Origin: Saururus chinensis
Lineage: Eukaryota; Streptophyta; Magnoliopsida; Piperales; Saururaceae
DNA: 64,000 nt
Reading direction: 5' to 3'
Assembly: GCA_035235625.1 (NCBI GenBank)
Contig: CP141145.1
Coordinates: forward strand, 44,806,668-44,870,667
Shown piece after piece: positions 23,802 through 37,069 of this stretch. The notes below the pieces were generated by a model, which was given only the letters and a program-made list of their open reading frames with translations, was not told the DNA's origin and made no database searches. The position numbers and the translations under genes were made by a program. The stretch's first letter is position 1. Every line of letters starts with the position of its first letter.

Positions 23802-24874
23802 TTGTATAACTATGCCCTTAGTTGGCATTGTATGGCGCTTAATTGGCACTATATGACCCTTATAATATGGGCATTTGCATGCTTAGGTAAGTAGTATCAT
23901 GGAACTGCTCTTACCTATTGGATCCTGTGGCCCATGAGCATAAATGTTTCTTTCCTTTAGAAAAGTCTATGACGTCTAGTTACTGTCCGGAGGTTAAGGT
24001 GATGCCCCATTGGTATTCCCTTCCATTTCAACACTGGAGCTTATTAATAGTAATGAGCTTTAGTAATTGATAGTATGTGTACAATTATACGAGTATGTAT
24101 ATTTTTTAATAAGTTTGTAAGATTTTGAGCAAGACTATAAGTGTATATTTCTGAGCAATACTATAAGCGTATGTTTCTAAACAAGACTATAAGTATTAAG
24201 AGTACATATAAGAATGATAAGATGGTATATGTTTGTACATGATTGTTATATTAAGCGACTTTGTTGTGATTTGTATGTTTTTATCCTTCGTGTTTGAGTT
24301 GTATGAACGCATCCTACTGAGTACTTTCTTATTCAGTATGAAAATACTCATTTTTCTTTTTTTTTTAGCCACGATATTTTGGAGGCTTTTGTAGGTTTGT
24401 GACGAAGAGCTCCTAGTGATGAACACTTGTTTCCATTGGTGGATTGGATTCCATTGGCTCAGGTACCCTTGACTCACTGTGAGTCTTTATTATTTATGCC
24501 ACGATTTGATGTATTGGGTGAGATGAAAATTAAAGTGTTTATACTTTCTGGACTTGTAATTTGGATTAGAGTGTAGACTATTTATGAGACCTATACTCAG
24601 GGTTGCATGGGAGATATTTGTATTTAAAGCCTATGATCATAGTAATTTATTTCATATGTTTTTTTTCGAGTAGCGCCTGAGAACATTTGGTTTGGTTGTA
24701 CGATGTTTGATGGAAAAGAAAAAAATTATATAGGAAAAATTGATGTGTGATGTTTTAAAATATAAAATTGCTTTCACATGTTTTGTATTTCATCATTTTC
24801 CCATTTTATAGTCGTTATGTGTAAAAAAAATAGTGACTTTAAAGAAAATGTGTTGAAAGTTTTCGAACATTACA
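23802..24874 (-). mobile_element. giant-LTR family, copy C (partial, inverted)
   Basis: Read on the minus strand this begins TGTAATGTTCG at 24874 and follows the 5' quarter of copy A (18791 to about 20200) in order, including the CTCACAGTGAGTCAAG, TCACCCAATACATC and CACCTTAACCTCC landmarks. It stops where the Tekay-like LTR ends at 23801. The remainder of the copy is not recognisable left of 14281. It is either split by that insertion and then eroded, or simply truncated. Confidence 0.7.
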
Positions 24875-27467
24875 TGTATAATTAATCAATCGTTGAAAAA
24901 TTACACAGGTTGAATTGATCAATTGGTTATAAACTGTAGCACCAGAACAATGTTGAATCAAACAATCGCTTCAGCAAACACTTGATCTCCACATTAATAG
25001 CCCTTTGTAATGACAGACCGAGAGTTTATCGATTAATCGCCCTAATGACGTATTGATAGCTAGCAGTATCGTGTCCTAAGTAAATAGTGAATGATCGATC
25101 ATTGTTTGAAATTATCAATCGTGATCAATTATGGTTACTTAGTTTAAGTCTTTCTAGAAGATATTTTATTTCTAGTTAGAGTTAAAGTCTTAAACCGACT
25201 TAGAGACCTATAAAAAAGCTACAAAAACATGAATTTGAAGAGAGGGAAACCTACAAAATAATAGAAAACAAATGCGAGTTCCTTTGCAATTTTTTTCGTA
25301 AATAGTTCACCAAAAAGCTTCATGTACATGTCAATGGTGGATTCATAAAGACACATAACTGAAATAAAATACACAAAAAACAAAAGAGGAGTCACAACAA
25401 ATTCTTCAAAAGAGTTGAAGAAGTCTTTGATTAAGTTACAAAGGCGGAACATGAAGAGGAAAAGCTTAAATAAATGAAATGAAGAATAAACTTGAAGGCC
25501 AACAATGAAGATGACTGAACAAATTAAAGAAAATGAGTTTGTGTTTGTATAGTCTAAAAAGGTTGGTTGTTCTTAGTATATTGTACGTTCTTGCTTACTA
25601 ATGCATTGATTTGGTTTTATGAGGTTATCATGTTTTTTTACCTAAGTTGGGTTTTTTACATTAAATTATTGTGTTCTTGTGTAATTTGCATGCTTGGTTT
25701 GATTAGATAGTTAATAAATTGATAATTTATGCATAGTTATTTCATTTTAATTATTAATTAAAAATTTTTACGTATAGAGACTAAAAACTCTAAATTCTTA
25801 CTTTTACTAAGTACAAATTTGAAGAGAAATTTAGTAGTCCAATACCACCATATAATTGGATATTAAACTTTCAGTATGTGGGCAACACGCCCACCATGTT
25901 CTACCATTTTAAAAGATATATAATGATTTAAGGTTATTTTTTTTATCTAGAAATATAAGTTTGGGTTTTAATGTTTTAATACATTGGATCGAAAACTTCA
26001 TAATAGGGTTGTGTTGGTTCTAACAAAACTATGGTATAATAGAAATACAAATTTGAAACTTGTGTATTTGCGATATTTTTCCTTCAATGTTTGGGTTACT
26101 AAGATAAGATAAGGACAAAGTTTCAGTCCAAATCTATTGTACCTCTTGCAATTAACTAAGTCAAACTAACATAAATCATAGTTCTAAAACTCAATTTTGA
26201 CTAAAAAAAACTCTCCAAATATAATCAAATAATTCTCTAACTTTCTAAATCAAATTTCAAGGTGACTGAGAAGTGACGTATTTGCATTGACTCTATTGAG
26301 TCCCAAGTCCTTGCCTGAGTCAAAGTTTATAACCCGTCAAACTCCATTGGCTCCTCTTGCATAATACATTTGTTTTAAAGTTTATATATTATATTTATAA
26401 AATATTATTGAACTATGATTTTAATCTTATTCTAGGTTGAATACACTGACTTTATGTAATTTGGATATTTTTACTTGTTAATAATAATGAAGTATTTGCA
26501 CAAAATTTTGCTTTTTTATACGTAATAAAATGAATCCATTTTTATTAATTTTATTTTATCCAAACAATTCCTTCTAAAATATTCAAAATTTGATATACAA
26601 CTTTATTTTAACTCCATAAAAATACCAAATCGACTCAACTCAGATAGCTTCATAGCATAGTCCAAGTCGATCTAAAGTTTTTTAACAATTGCATAAATAG
26701 CTAAAAAGGATTTTGGTTTTGACAATGCAAGTATTTTTTTTGGAAACAATGCATTACTACTACATCTTATAGTGTTATGATTAATGTGTCTACTTGTGGT
26801 TGGTTTATGGAGATAAGGACATATTCTTGGGTCAGGATCTATTATACCTTGCAATTAATTGAATTGGACTAATGTAAATATGATTGTGTTTTAGCTGCGA
26901 AATAAGATTTAGGAAGAGAGAATAGGAGAAGAAAATGAAGAATTAGGGTATAGATATTAGAGAGAGCGAGAGAGTTGTGAAGGAGGAGTTTAATTTAGAG
27001 AGATAATAGAGAGGAATATGGATATTCATAAATAATTATTCATTCAGTCTCTCTTGTGTAAATACAAGCAAAACCCTTTTTCTTCTCTAATTCTAGCTCT
27101 ATATAAAACAAATTAGTTGACTATAGAATTCTCATTTTGTACTATTTTACTAATATTATTTACTTTTAATTCTTGTTTTACCCATGTTTTTTATCCTCAT
27201 GTTCTTTAATACAAGTTTGAATTGATGTGTGATTTGAATATATTTTAGTAAGATTATTTACTTAGATTATTTTAGATGAATGTCACATGTCAATATAATA
27301 CTAAGGGTTGATATGATATGAATATTATTTTTTAGGTCATTTTGATTTTAACTTTGTAATATTATATCTTGCACTCCTGAACTTAGATTCGCTCGCTCTT
27401 GGTGTTGTTGTTCAAAAGCTCCTGACATGCTCTATCAAATAAAATCCCACATGATTGTGTTCTCAAA
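24875..27467. other. gene-free AT-rich region with possible LTR fragment
   Basis: No gene. Around 24890-25230 there are several ATCGATT/GATCAATT dyads, then a stretch like the end of an LTR promoter (ACTTAGAGACCTATAAAAAAG), so part of this may be an LTR. The minus-strand 77-codon frame at 25219-25452 is hydrophobic, AT-driven and unrecognised. From 25800 to 27460 I see nothing but AT-rich DNA. Confidence 0.4.
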
Positions 27468-27475
27468 CTTTTTTG

Positions 27476-27996
27476 TAGGGGTGTAAATGGCGTCCGTTTG
27501 TCCGGTATCCGTCTGCTTCCGTCTGCACTAAAATGGATAATATTTATTTTTGTCCGTCCCAAATACGAATAGGCATGGACAAAGGTTAGCCGTGTCCGCA
27601 GCTGTCCGTGTCCGCCAACTATATATTTTATTATTATTATTTTTACTTTATACTAAATTACTAACTTATGTCACATAGTTAATCTTCACAACAAGATTGT
27701 AAAAAATAATATTATACTCTCATATGTCTTTTATATTATTATTATTTATTTATTTTTTAGATTAGACTATCTTATTATTATTATAATTTATTTTTTAATT
27801 AATTTATTAATAACTACCCTTAATTTAAGAACAAAAGAGTATATGTTAAACTTTCACCTTCATTCCGTCCATGTCCGTCCGTTTCCATCCGTGTCCGTCA
27901 TGGACAAATATAGAAGGACAAATACTTTGTCCGTGTAAAAATGGAGGGCTGCGGACATGCCTTGTCCGCGTCCGTGTCCGTCCGTTTACACCCCTA
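27476..27996 (+). mobile_element. non-autonomous hAT-type MITE, copy 2 (younger)
   Basis: This 521-bp element starts TAGGGGTGTAAATGG and ends CCGTTTACACCCCTA (terminal inverted repeats). It is flanked by a perfect 8-bp target duplication CTTTTTTG at 27468-27475 and 27997-28004. The subterminal zones are dense in GTCCGT/CCGTGTCCG words; the core is AT-rich. Eight-base duplications and this structure fit hAT. It has no transposase and is related to 2170-2642 in inverse orientation. Confidence 0.88.
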
Positions 27997-28004
27997 CTTT
28001 TTTG

Positions 28005-29194
28005 TGGGCTCCATGTATACAATATACTTCATAATAATAATTTCTTTTATTTTTGCCTATATTATACATGTTAATTTGCACTTGTGTGTATTTTTTACGC
28101 CATTAGAAAATTCCTTAAGAGCTCTATCTAATAAGACCCACCAACAAACTAGTCCTGGATATAAAGAGTGTACTTTACGATAGAACATCTTTTGACACCA
28201 TTATCTTAGTTGACCTATGATATAATATTTAGCTTATGAAATTTCAACTCATAGTTGCCTACTGTAAGTGTATTTTAGTCAATACATAGTTTGTGTATAA
28301 TTTGTAGTCAATATAATCTTGAAAGCATGTATTGAAATTATAACATGCAAGGGAGACATTTGTTTACTACACACTTTATTTTTATTTTATCTTATCTTAT
28401 CTAATATGTATTCACACATTATGCATGTGCATCCTCGCTATTTCTAGCTAAAGGAACTCCTTATTCCTACTAAATTACAATTATTTCCATAACAATCTTA
28501 AAATTATAAGTGACGTCCTAATAATATGAATATTACTACCACTTAATTTCTTATAATTTATGTATTCCCTAGCTCATGTGGCTAAAAAAACTACAAAAAG
28601 GGCTAGGCTATGAAAATTGAAATGATTTTTATTGGGTTAATGGGGGGTGCATTCTAGTTCGTAAGGCAATCAACTTCTTAGAACACCATATCCCACTTCA
28701 AACCCCCTTTGTGTGTACAAGGCCCACCCATCATACGCGATAATATAATCCAGGGTGGGTGGCCAACACGCCGTTGGTTTGAAATTAAATGATTATATGC
28801 TACAGTTGATATATTGATTAAGTACATGTTGAGAGTAGTTCACTTGCAACTACTGAACCTTATCCGAAGCAAAGATACGTCATGTAGGAGTGTGGCACCT
28901 CTTTAGCCACGTAGGGTCGACCTAGTTGTTGATGTGTTGTCAGGGTTCACCATGTCCAATCTATTGTGGGTCTGGCTAATCCAGTCTCTAATTCTAACTC
29001 TCTAATAAGTGACGGAAGATAAAATTGTAAGAGGTTTGGTTCCTCATAGTTAAACAAATAACCCACTTGCATTGTTTTCCAAATTATATAGGAGTTGCTA
29101 GCTAGGACTTAACAGAAGCCAAAAAAATTTCTTTTCGAGAAGTCAGATATCAAAACCAGATAAGATTTTGTTAGTGCAAATCTAATTTAATATT
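28005..29194. other. gene-free region
   Basis: AT-rich, with no supportable gene, RNA or repeat termini. Only short chance frames are present. Confidence 0.5.
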
Positions 29195-29335
29195 TCTTAT
29201 GTTTTATATTAATAGCTCTATTTAATATTTTAAAATAAATTAAAAATTATTTATTTTATAAAATTAAATAGAGTCTTTTAGTTTATTTTAAAAAATTAAA
29301 TAAAATTATTAATATAAAACAAAAGGAGTATAAAA
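29195..29335. mobile_element. fold-back MITE, Stowaway-like (diverged)
   Basis: The two halves are near inverse complements: GTTTTATATTAATAGCTCTATTTAA on the left and the inverse ending ATTATTAATATAAAACAAAAGGAGTA on the right. The terminal TATATTAATAGCTCTATT word is that of the MITE family at 35693 and 55919. Confidence 0.55.
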
Positions 29336-31616
29336 ATAATGTACTCCATAATAAATGAACAAACAAAAGTATTATTTCCTTTTACAAGAAGTTGATAATT
29401 GATACCCGAGAAGAAGAATCCAAATAGAATCCCTGAAAAGGTCACGTACAACTAGTAAAAGAAATCGATTAATTGAGCGTAGGGAACGAAGACAATTACC
29501 TGCTTTTAACTGACTGATCCGGAAATTGGATGAATCGTGTCGTACCCATAGGTTCGCTGGATGGACTAGACGAAGCTTTAAATGGATTGGGTGGGTCACT
29601 CCAGTGTAATATTACGTGCATGATACCTCATGAATCTCGGCTAAACCCTGATCAGAGACTGCAGGCGTCATATTCATTGTCTTGTAAATTGGATGTTTGT
29701 TCCAGCTGCTACGATAATCGAATACAAACAAATCCGATGGATAGAAGCCGACATAAGTTTTAGGTGGCTAAGAGCTACATATGTTGGGTTCAGCCACAAG
29801 TACGATTCCCTTCCTTTGACGTTATTCTCTTGCGAGTAAACACATACCTAACCTTGCATAGTTTTGAACGCTATAGACACCATGAAATCGACACAAGTCA
29901 AGGCAAGACAGAAGGAAGGTAATCAGACTGGGCCTCGGCCCTTCCAATTAATCAAGCTAACATTGAGTTCTTAACTTATAGGGGAAAAGTAATTTAACCA
30001 CCATCTTCAACCGCCGTGACGATCACAGACTGTGACTACTATTCTCTCCTTAATTAGTCATTATCATAGCAGGAAGAATAAATCACATTGATTTCATTTA
30101 TTTCTTCCCCGAATTTAGTGGGGGAAAAGGCCATAAAACACTAAATAATATGTTCTGGACGACCAAAAAAATTAACCTAAAAGACACAATCTCTCATGTC
30201 AACACAAGAGTACCACTTCTCTCCCTCTATATATACACAAAGAGTATATATCAAGAAAACAACTGAATTGCCTAATTCAACTATTAGTGTGTTGGATAAA
30301 CTTTCCTTTGTTAGGGTAGGGCTGCCTAAGGTGTCCGTTTTACTATTCTATTACTTGTATTGTATTGCTAAGTTGTTAAATGGTATAATTAAATTTATTT
30401 GACAAGTAAATAAGAGAATAATTTTATCCGACCATTATCTAAATAGAACAGTTATGAAAAAAGTTCTTTCATACCATGTTATCTGTTTATCATATTTATA
30501 AATTGTAAATGTATTATACCTATTAAATTTATATTTAATATATATCTTTTGGATACATTCTATATACAATATGTTCCATTATAAACTTTTCTTTCTCTTT
30601 ATGCACCATCCATAACCATCGAGAAAACCCTAAGCAGCTAAGCCCCATCCAGAACCATCGGAATAACCCTAGCCCCTAAGCAACTTTCCTTTTTACTCAT
30701 AACCTTTATAAAAAAAAGGAATAGTACATTAGATTATTTGTCGGCATTAGACCGTATAGGTCAAATATAATATATACAAAAATGTCCAAACTAAATTATG
30801 TTTCATGTTTGATCCTCACAATTTATTTTCAATAACAGTAAATAATAATAATAATATTTTAATTTTTTACCTTAGCAAGATCTAATTTAGTAAATCGTTT
30901 TGTAAAAGGGGCTTATTCTGGCTTTTTCAAGTTAATTTTGGCTGATTTAATGATCTTTTAAAAAAATTATACCATAAAACTGAATTGATAGAGGCTAATG
31001 TAAGGCGGTGAACTACTTCAAGCAATTTGCCACCTACGCATAAAAATATGTTAGTTGAACATTTGAATATTGTATTTCAAAACTTTTAAGTTCTAAGTAA
31101 TATGTAACTTCTGCAACTACTTTTAAATATTTAAGCTGCTTCTAGGATGAAGAATTGAGTTAGATATGTTTATCTAGTTAACATTCACTATGCATATGTT
31201 GTGGAATACTTCCTTAGATTAAAAAAGTTTTAGGAGTTTATTTATTTTGCCAAACAAGCTATTAATTTGTAGGATTAGTTGTGTTTATTACATTGAATTG
31301 TGAATCCTTATGAAAAGGGTAATAGGTAATGATTAACTGATTAACTGCCCGATTATTAATAAATGGAATGGATATGGGATAACCTATACCATTTACTTAA
31401 TGAAATAATTATGGATAAATATTTGAAATAATTATGGTTTTAGAATAGGCAATGTTATAACTATATCGTTCTATTGGCAACCCTAGTTGAGAGAGAGGTA
31501 TTGGATTTGAGTTGAGCATGTGATACTTTTTTCGGGGAGAGGGGTTTGGTTTGGGGATCTTACAGGAGTAAAAATAAGAATAGGAATAATCGAACCCCAT
31601 AGATGATAGGGGGTCC
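29336..31616. other. gene-free region
   Basis: No gene recognised. Frames at 29372-29763 on both strands overlap each other and show no domain. At about 30604-30684 a roughly 45-bp unit (CCATCCATAACCATCGAGAA, then ACCCTAAGC) is tandemly duplicated with divergence. The stretch at 31320-31480 has inverted GGTATAGGTTATCC/GGATAACCTATACC-type words and may be a MITE remnant. Confidence 0.4.
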
Positions 31617-31621
31617 CAAAA

Positions 31622-33850
31622 TGTAACGCCTGCAAATTTTTAACACATTTTCTTAAAAAAATACTAATTATTTTCAATATAGCATATGTAAATTAGGAAA
31701 AATGACAATATACTAAACCTATGAAAGCATTTTTATAATTTAAAACATTACGCATCAATTTTTTTCATATAAAATTTTCTTTTCAATCAAACATCATACG
31801 ATCAAACCAAATATTCTCATGTGCTACTCGAAAACAAACGTATGAAATAAATTACCATGATCATTTATTTTAAATACAAATCTCTCTCATGCATCCCTGA
31901 GTATAAGTCTTATAAATAGTCTATAATTTAATCCAAATTACAAGTCTAAAAAGTATAAACAAATTATTTTTTTATCTCACCCAATACATCTGATCATAGC
32001 ATAAAAATAATAAAGACTTGTGGTGAGTCAACGGTATACCTAAACCAATGGAAATTGATCCACCGACGAAAATAAGCGTCATCTCCAGGATCTCCCCGTC
32101 ACAAACCTGCAAAAGTCTCCCAAACATCTAGGTTGAAAAGAGAAAAATTGATATTTTCATACTCACTAGGGGAATTCTAATAGTGAACTATGTAAGTTCA
32201 TACATAGATGCGTTCATGAAACTCAAACATGAAGCATAAAACACACAAACACATCAGAGTTGCATAATATAACAATCATGCACAACCACATACTATAATA
32301 TCATTCTTACACCTACGTTTACACTTACAGTCTTACTCGCACAATCCTTGCAATCTCACTTAAAACATTCTTACAATTTTACTCGTACCATCTTACTCAA
32401 ATTCTTACACTTACAGTCTTGCTTAAAAACATACACTTATAGTCTTGCTATGAAACTTATGCTTACAGTCTTACTTAAAAACTTATTCTTACAGTCTTAC
32501 TTAAAAACTTATGCTTACATTCTTAAGTAGGAACTTACTTTTATAGTTTTGCTAAAAAACTTACTCTTACAGTCTTACTCGGAATCTTACACTAACTTAC
32601 ATACTTACTCATAGTGTCGTACATGTACTATCGATAACTGAAGCTCATTACAATGAACAAGCTTCAACGTCAAAATAGAAATGAATGTCACTAGGCATCA
32701 CCTTAACCTCCAAGGAGTAACTAGATGTCATTGACTTTTCCGAATGCAAGGCATACCTATGCTCGTGGGGCATAGGATTAAACATATAAGAGTATATCCA
32801 TGATACTACTTACCTGAGCGCGCAAACACTCACACTATAGGGGCTATACATTTCCAACTAAGAACAGAAATCATACAGTGCCACTTTTGGGCTAAAATCT
32901 TACAGTGTCACTCTTGGGTAGAATCGTACATTGCCGACTAAGGGCAGAAATATACAACACTCTCAATAGAGCATTAATTGTCTGGGCTTAATATAGCTCC
33001 AAGACAAAATTGAAAACATACATCGCACTCAACAGAGCATCAAATGTTTGTGCTTATATTCAACACATAGACAACATCCCGCAAAATAAACATCATGACA
33101 AGACATGAGAAATGCTTAGCCGACTCATTATCAGCTAGCTTAAACACGAAACTTAATCCGTTGAAATCCTCATGTCTCAAACTCACAATGCTATCATATT
33201 AATTTTACTTATAATTCAAGTTTGAATTACGTAATTTATGAGGTACAATTATGTCATGAAATGTTTCAACCTTACAATCTTCCACTAATCAATTTAAAGC
33301 TGAGCCTATTCCAAAACCCTAGTTTGTTAGGGTAGCAAACTTCACTTAACCCATCCAACTCATAAACATAACTCACTGTACAATAAATTCTTACATATTC
33401 ACACACTCTCCACCATCCACCTTATGACCAAGTCATCTTATCTAAAAATCATCATACTAAACCCCTCAAATCTCATTCCCATTATGAACCTCTTACCAAT
33501 ATATACCTCATTTACTATTCTTAATTTTTACTTTATAATATGTATTTTATGTTTGTATAATTATGTTGTGCACTCTTACTATCTAACAATCTCTTATAAG
33601 GCACCAAACCTTAAATCTGCTTACTTGCTCAACCCCCAACATACGCTCAAATCCAATCCACTCCAATCCTTACCCATCAAACTTACATCCCCCGTCTTTA
33701 TTCATTCAATTACAAGTCTACAACAAATCCATACCAAACCCTCTGTCACCTCTTACTGTCCATTGCTCATCCATCTGCCCCATTCACATAGACATATCCA
33801 TTGCATAGGCGTATAACCATCATATATACGTATGTCTAACACACACACAC

Positions 33851-33942
<92 letters not shown>

Positions 33943-35581
33943 CATAGTCATAATTCCATACATAGCTTACCAACATACTCGTTAGTCATCACTAACACAC
34001 ATTCCACATACATAACTTATACTAGGGCTTACATGCCTGTCATGTGCATAATTAAACATAGCATATTTTATTAAATCTCCCTCTTACAACTTGCAATTGA
34101 ATCATCATTGAACATCCAAAACATTGAATCATATAATCATAGCATGCTTCTACACATTCAAAGAACACTATCATGAATTTAAGAGTTCAAAGTCCCTACC
34201 TCGTAATCCATAATGTTTGATGGTGAGCACGCAACAGTGGCGGCAGAGTTTGTGGCCAAAAATATCAATTAGTTGAGAGAGTTGTTGTCTCAAGATTTAA
34301 GAAATGTCATAAGTAATCACAACAATACGGGTGGGATAAACATCTATACGACAAAATCTGCGATCCATGACGGCTCATATGAGGGTGGCCAGGAGCAATG
34401 GTTGTGCCAAAAGAAATGGCAAGTACGACCGAAAGTCAAGGTGTACTAACTGAAGGTTGGCCACAGGCTGAGAAGTACTCGGTCGGCCTCAAGACGTTGA
34501 AATCAGCTACGAACAACACCCAACAGCAACGCTTTCACCTCAACCATGGCCCAAAAGAGGGGTGGAGGACTATATGTGCTCATGTATAGAGGATAGGGGG
34601 GCTCTGATGGTTAAATCTAGTCGACAACGGAGCCATCCGATGGTCAAGCGGAGCAAAAGCAGTGTTTAAACCTTGAAATGCACACGTGGCCACTTGCACA
34701 AGCGGGAAAAAAGGACACCAAAGGGGAATAGGGGTTGGATGGTGGAGGCACAAGGCCTACGAGGGGGTGGCAGATCCATGTTCAATAGATGGTGGCCAAC
34801 AGAGACAACGACGACACTAATCACCTCCTTACACTCCAAAAAGAAAAAGGGACGCAATCTGAGTGGAGCAAAAGAGGGTGGAAATAACAGCTCCGGGCTG
34901 ATGGGGGCAACCCTAGCCATCGCCATGCCAAGGCGGGCCGAGCGGAAGTCAATTGGCCCCAGCCGGGCACCAGTGGCGGTTGGAAGTGGCGGGGTTTGGC
35001 TAATCCACATCGCCAATCCAAGGTGAAGTCCCTTGGGACCAAGCGAAGGCTATCTGACTATTGACGACTAAAAAATAAAAGAGAAAGCAAAGAGGTTGAG
35101 GGAGCTCAAAAGCCATCGGGAAGGAGAAGGTTGGGTAAGGAGGAGCGGGGCTTGGTGCAGTAGTCCACCTCTATTTTGGGACGAGTTGGAGCCCACAGTA
35201 GTTGGGCAACAATAGTGAAAAATATAGGATCAGTTTGGTTCAGACCGAAATAGGAGAATAATGGGGGATGTCAACGCTCTAGCCCGCACCACCAAGATCG
35301 TGGTGGCTCAGCGGAACCAAATCTGTTTGCAATGTGCAAAACTAGTCTACTATGACGGCGTACCAGATGGAGGCCATAAATAGGGAGCGGAGCAGAAATT
35401 GGTTAGGGGGCGGCAGGGTTGGGCTAGAGCAGCCCTACCACCATCACATGTTCTGGGAGGAGCTGAGCGAGCTTCAGTTGGTCCTGGACTTGCCATAGTG
35501 CCAGCGTCAGAAAATAAACGAAGACAAGGGGCGAAACAACAATGGTTTGGCGGAGGGACAAGAAAAATCATGGATGTTACA
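31622..35581 (+). mobile_element. giant solo LTR (3.96 kb), copy B
   Basis: It starts TGTAACGCCTG and ends GGATGTTACA, flanked by a perfect 5-bp target duplication CAAAA at 31617-31621 and 35582-35586. It is colinear with copy A through the 5' words, the TACTTACCTGAGCGCGCAAAC landmark (about 32807), the hairpin motif (33981), GAGTTCAAAGT and the GC-richer 3' half. It is less GC-rich and less repetitive than copy A, consistent with greater age or C-to-T drift. An (AT)n microsatellite lies inside. No internal domain is seen. Confidence 0.82.
33853..33941 (+). repeat. (AT)n microsatellite
   Basis: About 44 uninterrupted AT units directly follow a short (AC)n run, inside giant LTR copy B. Copy A has an ACATACGTA-rich, non-microsatellite stretch at the corresponding place, so this expanded after the copies diverged. 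Confidence 0.95.
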
Positions 35582-35692
35582 CAAAATGCTTTCAACAAGA
35601 TGATACTTGGATCAATAAGATCTAACAAGGCTATATGCTTAATTACAACTTCTCATGTTTTAGTATACTCTAAAACAAGTATTATAATGGTG

Positions 35693-35897
35693 TACTCTCT
35701 CTGTCTTATATTAATAGCTACATTTAAAAAAATAAACTTTTTTATTAAATGGTGAAACCTACATATAAGAGAAGGAAAAATAAATTTATGATACTCTTTT
35801 TTTAGTACCTAACCACTTAAATAGAACCAAATGGAGCGATTAATATGGAACAAACTTTTTTGCCAAATGGAGCTATAAATTTACGACGGAGGGACTA
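35693..35897 (+). mobile_element. Stowaway-like MITE
   Basis: It starts TA-CTCTCTCTGTCTTATATTAA and ends inverted with TTTACGACGGAGGGAC-TA. It shares TTTATTAAATGGTGAAACC and GTACCTAACCACTTAAAT with the inverted copy at 55919-56108. It lies about 110 bp downstream of giant LTR copy B. Confidence 0.78.
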
Positions 35898-37025
35898 TTA
35901 TTAATTACAATATTTTTTAGGTGTATAAATTTTTTTATGCTATGTTCAATATGTATCCACCATTATGTACCCATATTCATAGTCAATACCAACACGACCT
36001 TTTATGGTTTAAAGTGTGAGATTTATCATAGCACTAAGTAATCTTGGATAGGGCTATCAATTGGTAACCAATTACCCACCTCACCTCGTCGCCCAATCTA
36101 AAATTTATGTGTAGGTAATTAATAAATAGGTAATTTTACCCACTCATTTATTATAGGGTACGAGTAACCCTTATTTATACCCGTTACCCGAATCATATAT
36201 AAAGACATAATTGTATATACTATCTAAGGAGAATGAACATTTTGTACTTTTATTATGATATATTGGATAGAAAATGCCAACGGCAAAGTGCTTTCGAGGA
36301 GAGGCCGAAGCATGGGAAAAGCTACCCCCACTAGAAGCCCCAAGCCCCCAACTTGCTTGGTGGCTACTAGCGGAGGCCAGTGGAGGGAATGAGCCAACAA
36401 GGCTTCTAGTGGCCTGTAAGGGAGAGGACACAAAGCTGGTTGACCAGAGAAAAGCGCCGACTTGGGGCTTCCAATGGCCCGGAGATGAGCTAAGGGTGCT
36501 TGAGTCTTGAGAACCACCATAAGGTGTGAGGGAGTTGTCGGAGAGGGAAAGGACACAAAGGCTCTGTGAAGGAGCTGGTCAACTTGGAGCCCTGGACACT
36601 GGGCAGCCGGCTAGTTGCAAATGGGGCAATGAAGGGGAAAGTGGAGGCATTGGTTAGAGAACAGGTTAGGGTTACGAGATGATGATTTTTTTAGAGGACA
36701 TAAATACCCTCATATAAAACGTCAAATCAGGAAGAATTCATCTGGGCTTTATGGCTTATGGGCTAGATTAGGCAGGTTCTGGGCCTTCCGACTTATATGG
36801 CATTAGGGCCGACGATATTTTTCTGGGCAAGGCCCGAGCCTGACCCTAAATTATAAAGGCCTGAAATTACAGGTCCGGCCTGGCCCGCCATCCCACATTT
36901 CTGGGCCTCAGCCCGTTATTTTAAAGGGCCGGACTGGTTTACGGGTCGGCCCAGTAAACTTACACCAGTACAGAAAATGGTCCAAGGTGGCATGCCATTT
37001 TTTTTTTACATATTTGGGACCCAAC
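35898..37025. other. intergenic DNA upstream of TONSOKU, repeat-rich
   Basis: The stretch 36050-36190 has repeated GGTAATT/AATTACC words (fold-back repeat). The stretch 36700-36965 is a GGCCC/GGGCC-rich repeat like that at 1905-2100, probably a non-autonomous element. The frames at 36171-36556 on both strands fall in a GC-richer patch without domains. The TONSOKU promoter begins at the right edge. Confidence 0.4.
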
Positions 37026-37035
37026 TCCCGCCAAA
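37026..37035 (-). promoter_or_regulatory. E2F/DP-type site 1, TONSOKU promoter
   Basis: The plus strand reads TCCCGCCAAA, i.e. TTTGGCGGGA on the minus strand, a full match to the plant E2F consensus WTTSSCSS. It lies 230 bp upstream of the TONSOKU ATG. Confidence 0.6.
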
Positions 37036-37069
37036 AACTTCCCAAAAATATATTGGGAACACATTTTGA

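Noticed and set aside
36171-36556. Overlapping frames on both strands upstream of TONSOKU
   Set aside because: They fall in a GC-richer intergenic patch; low-complexity composition and no family match.
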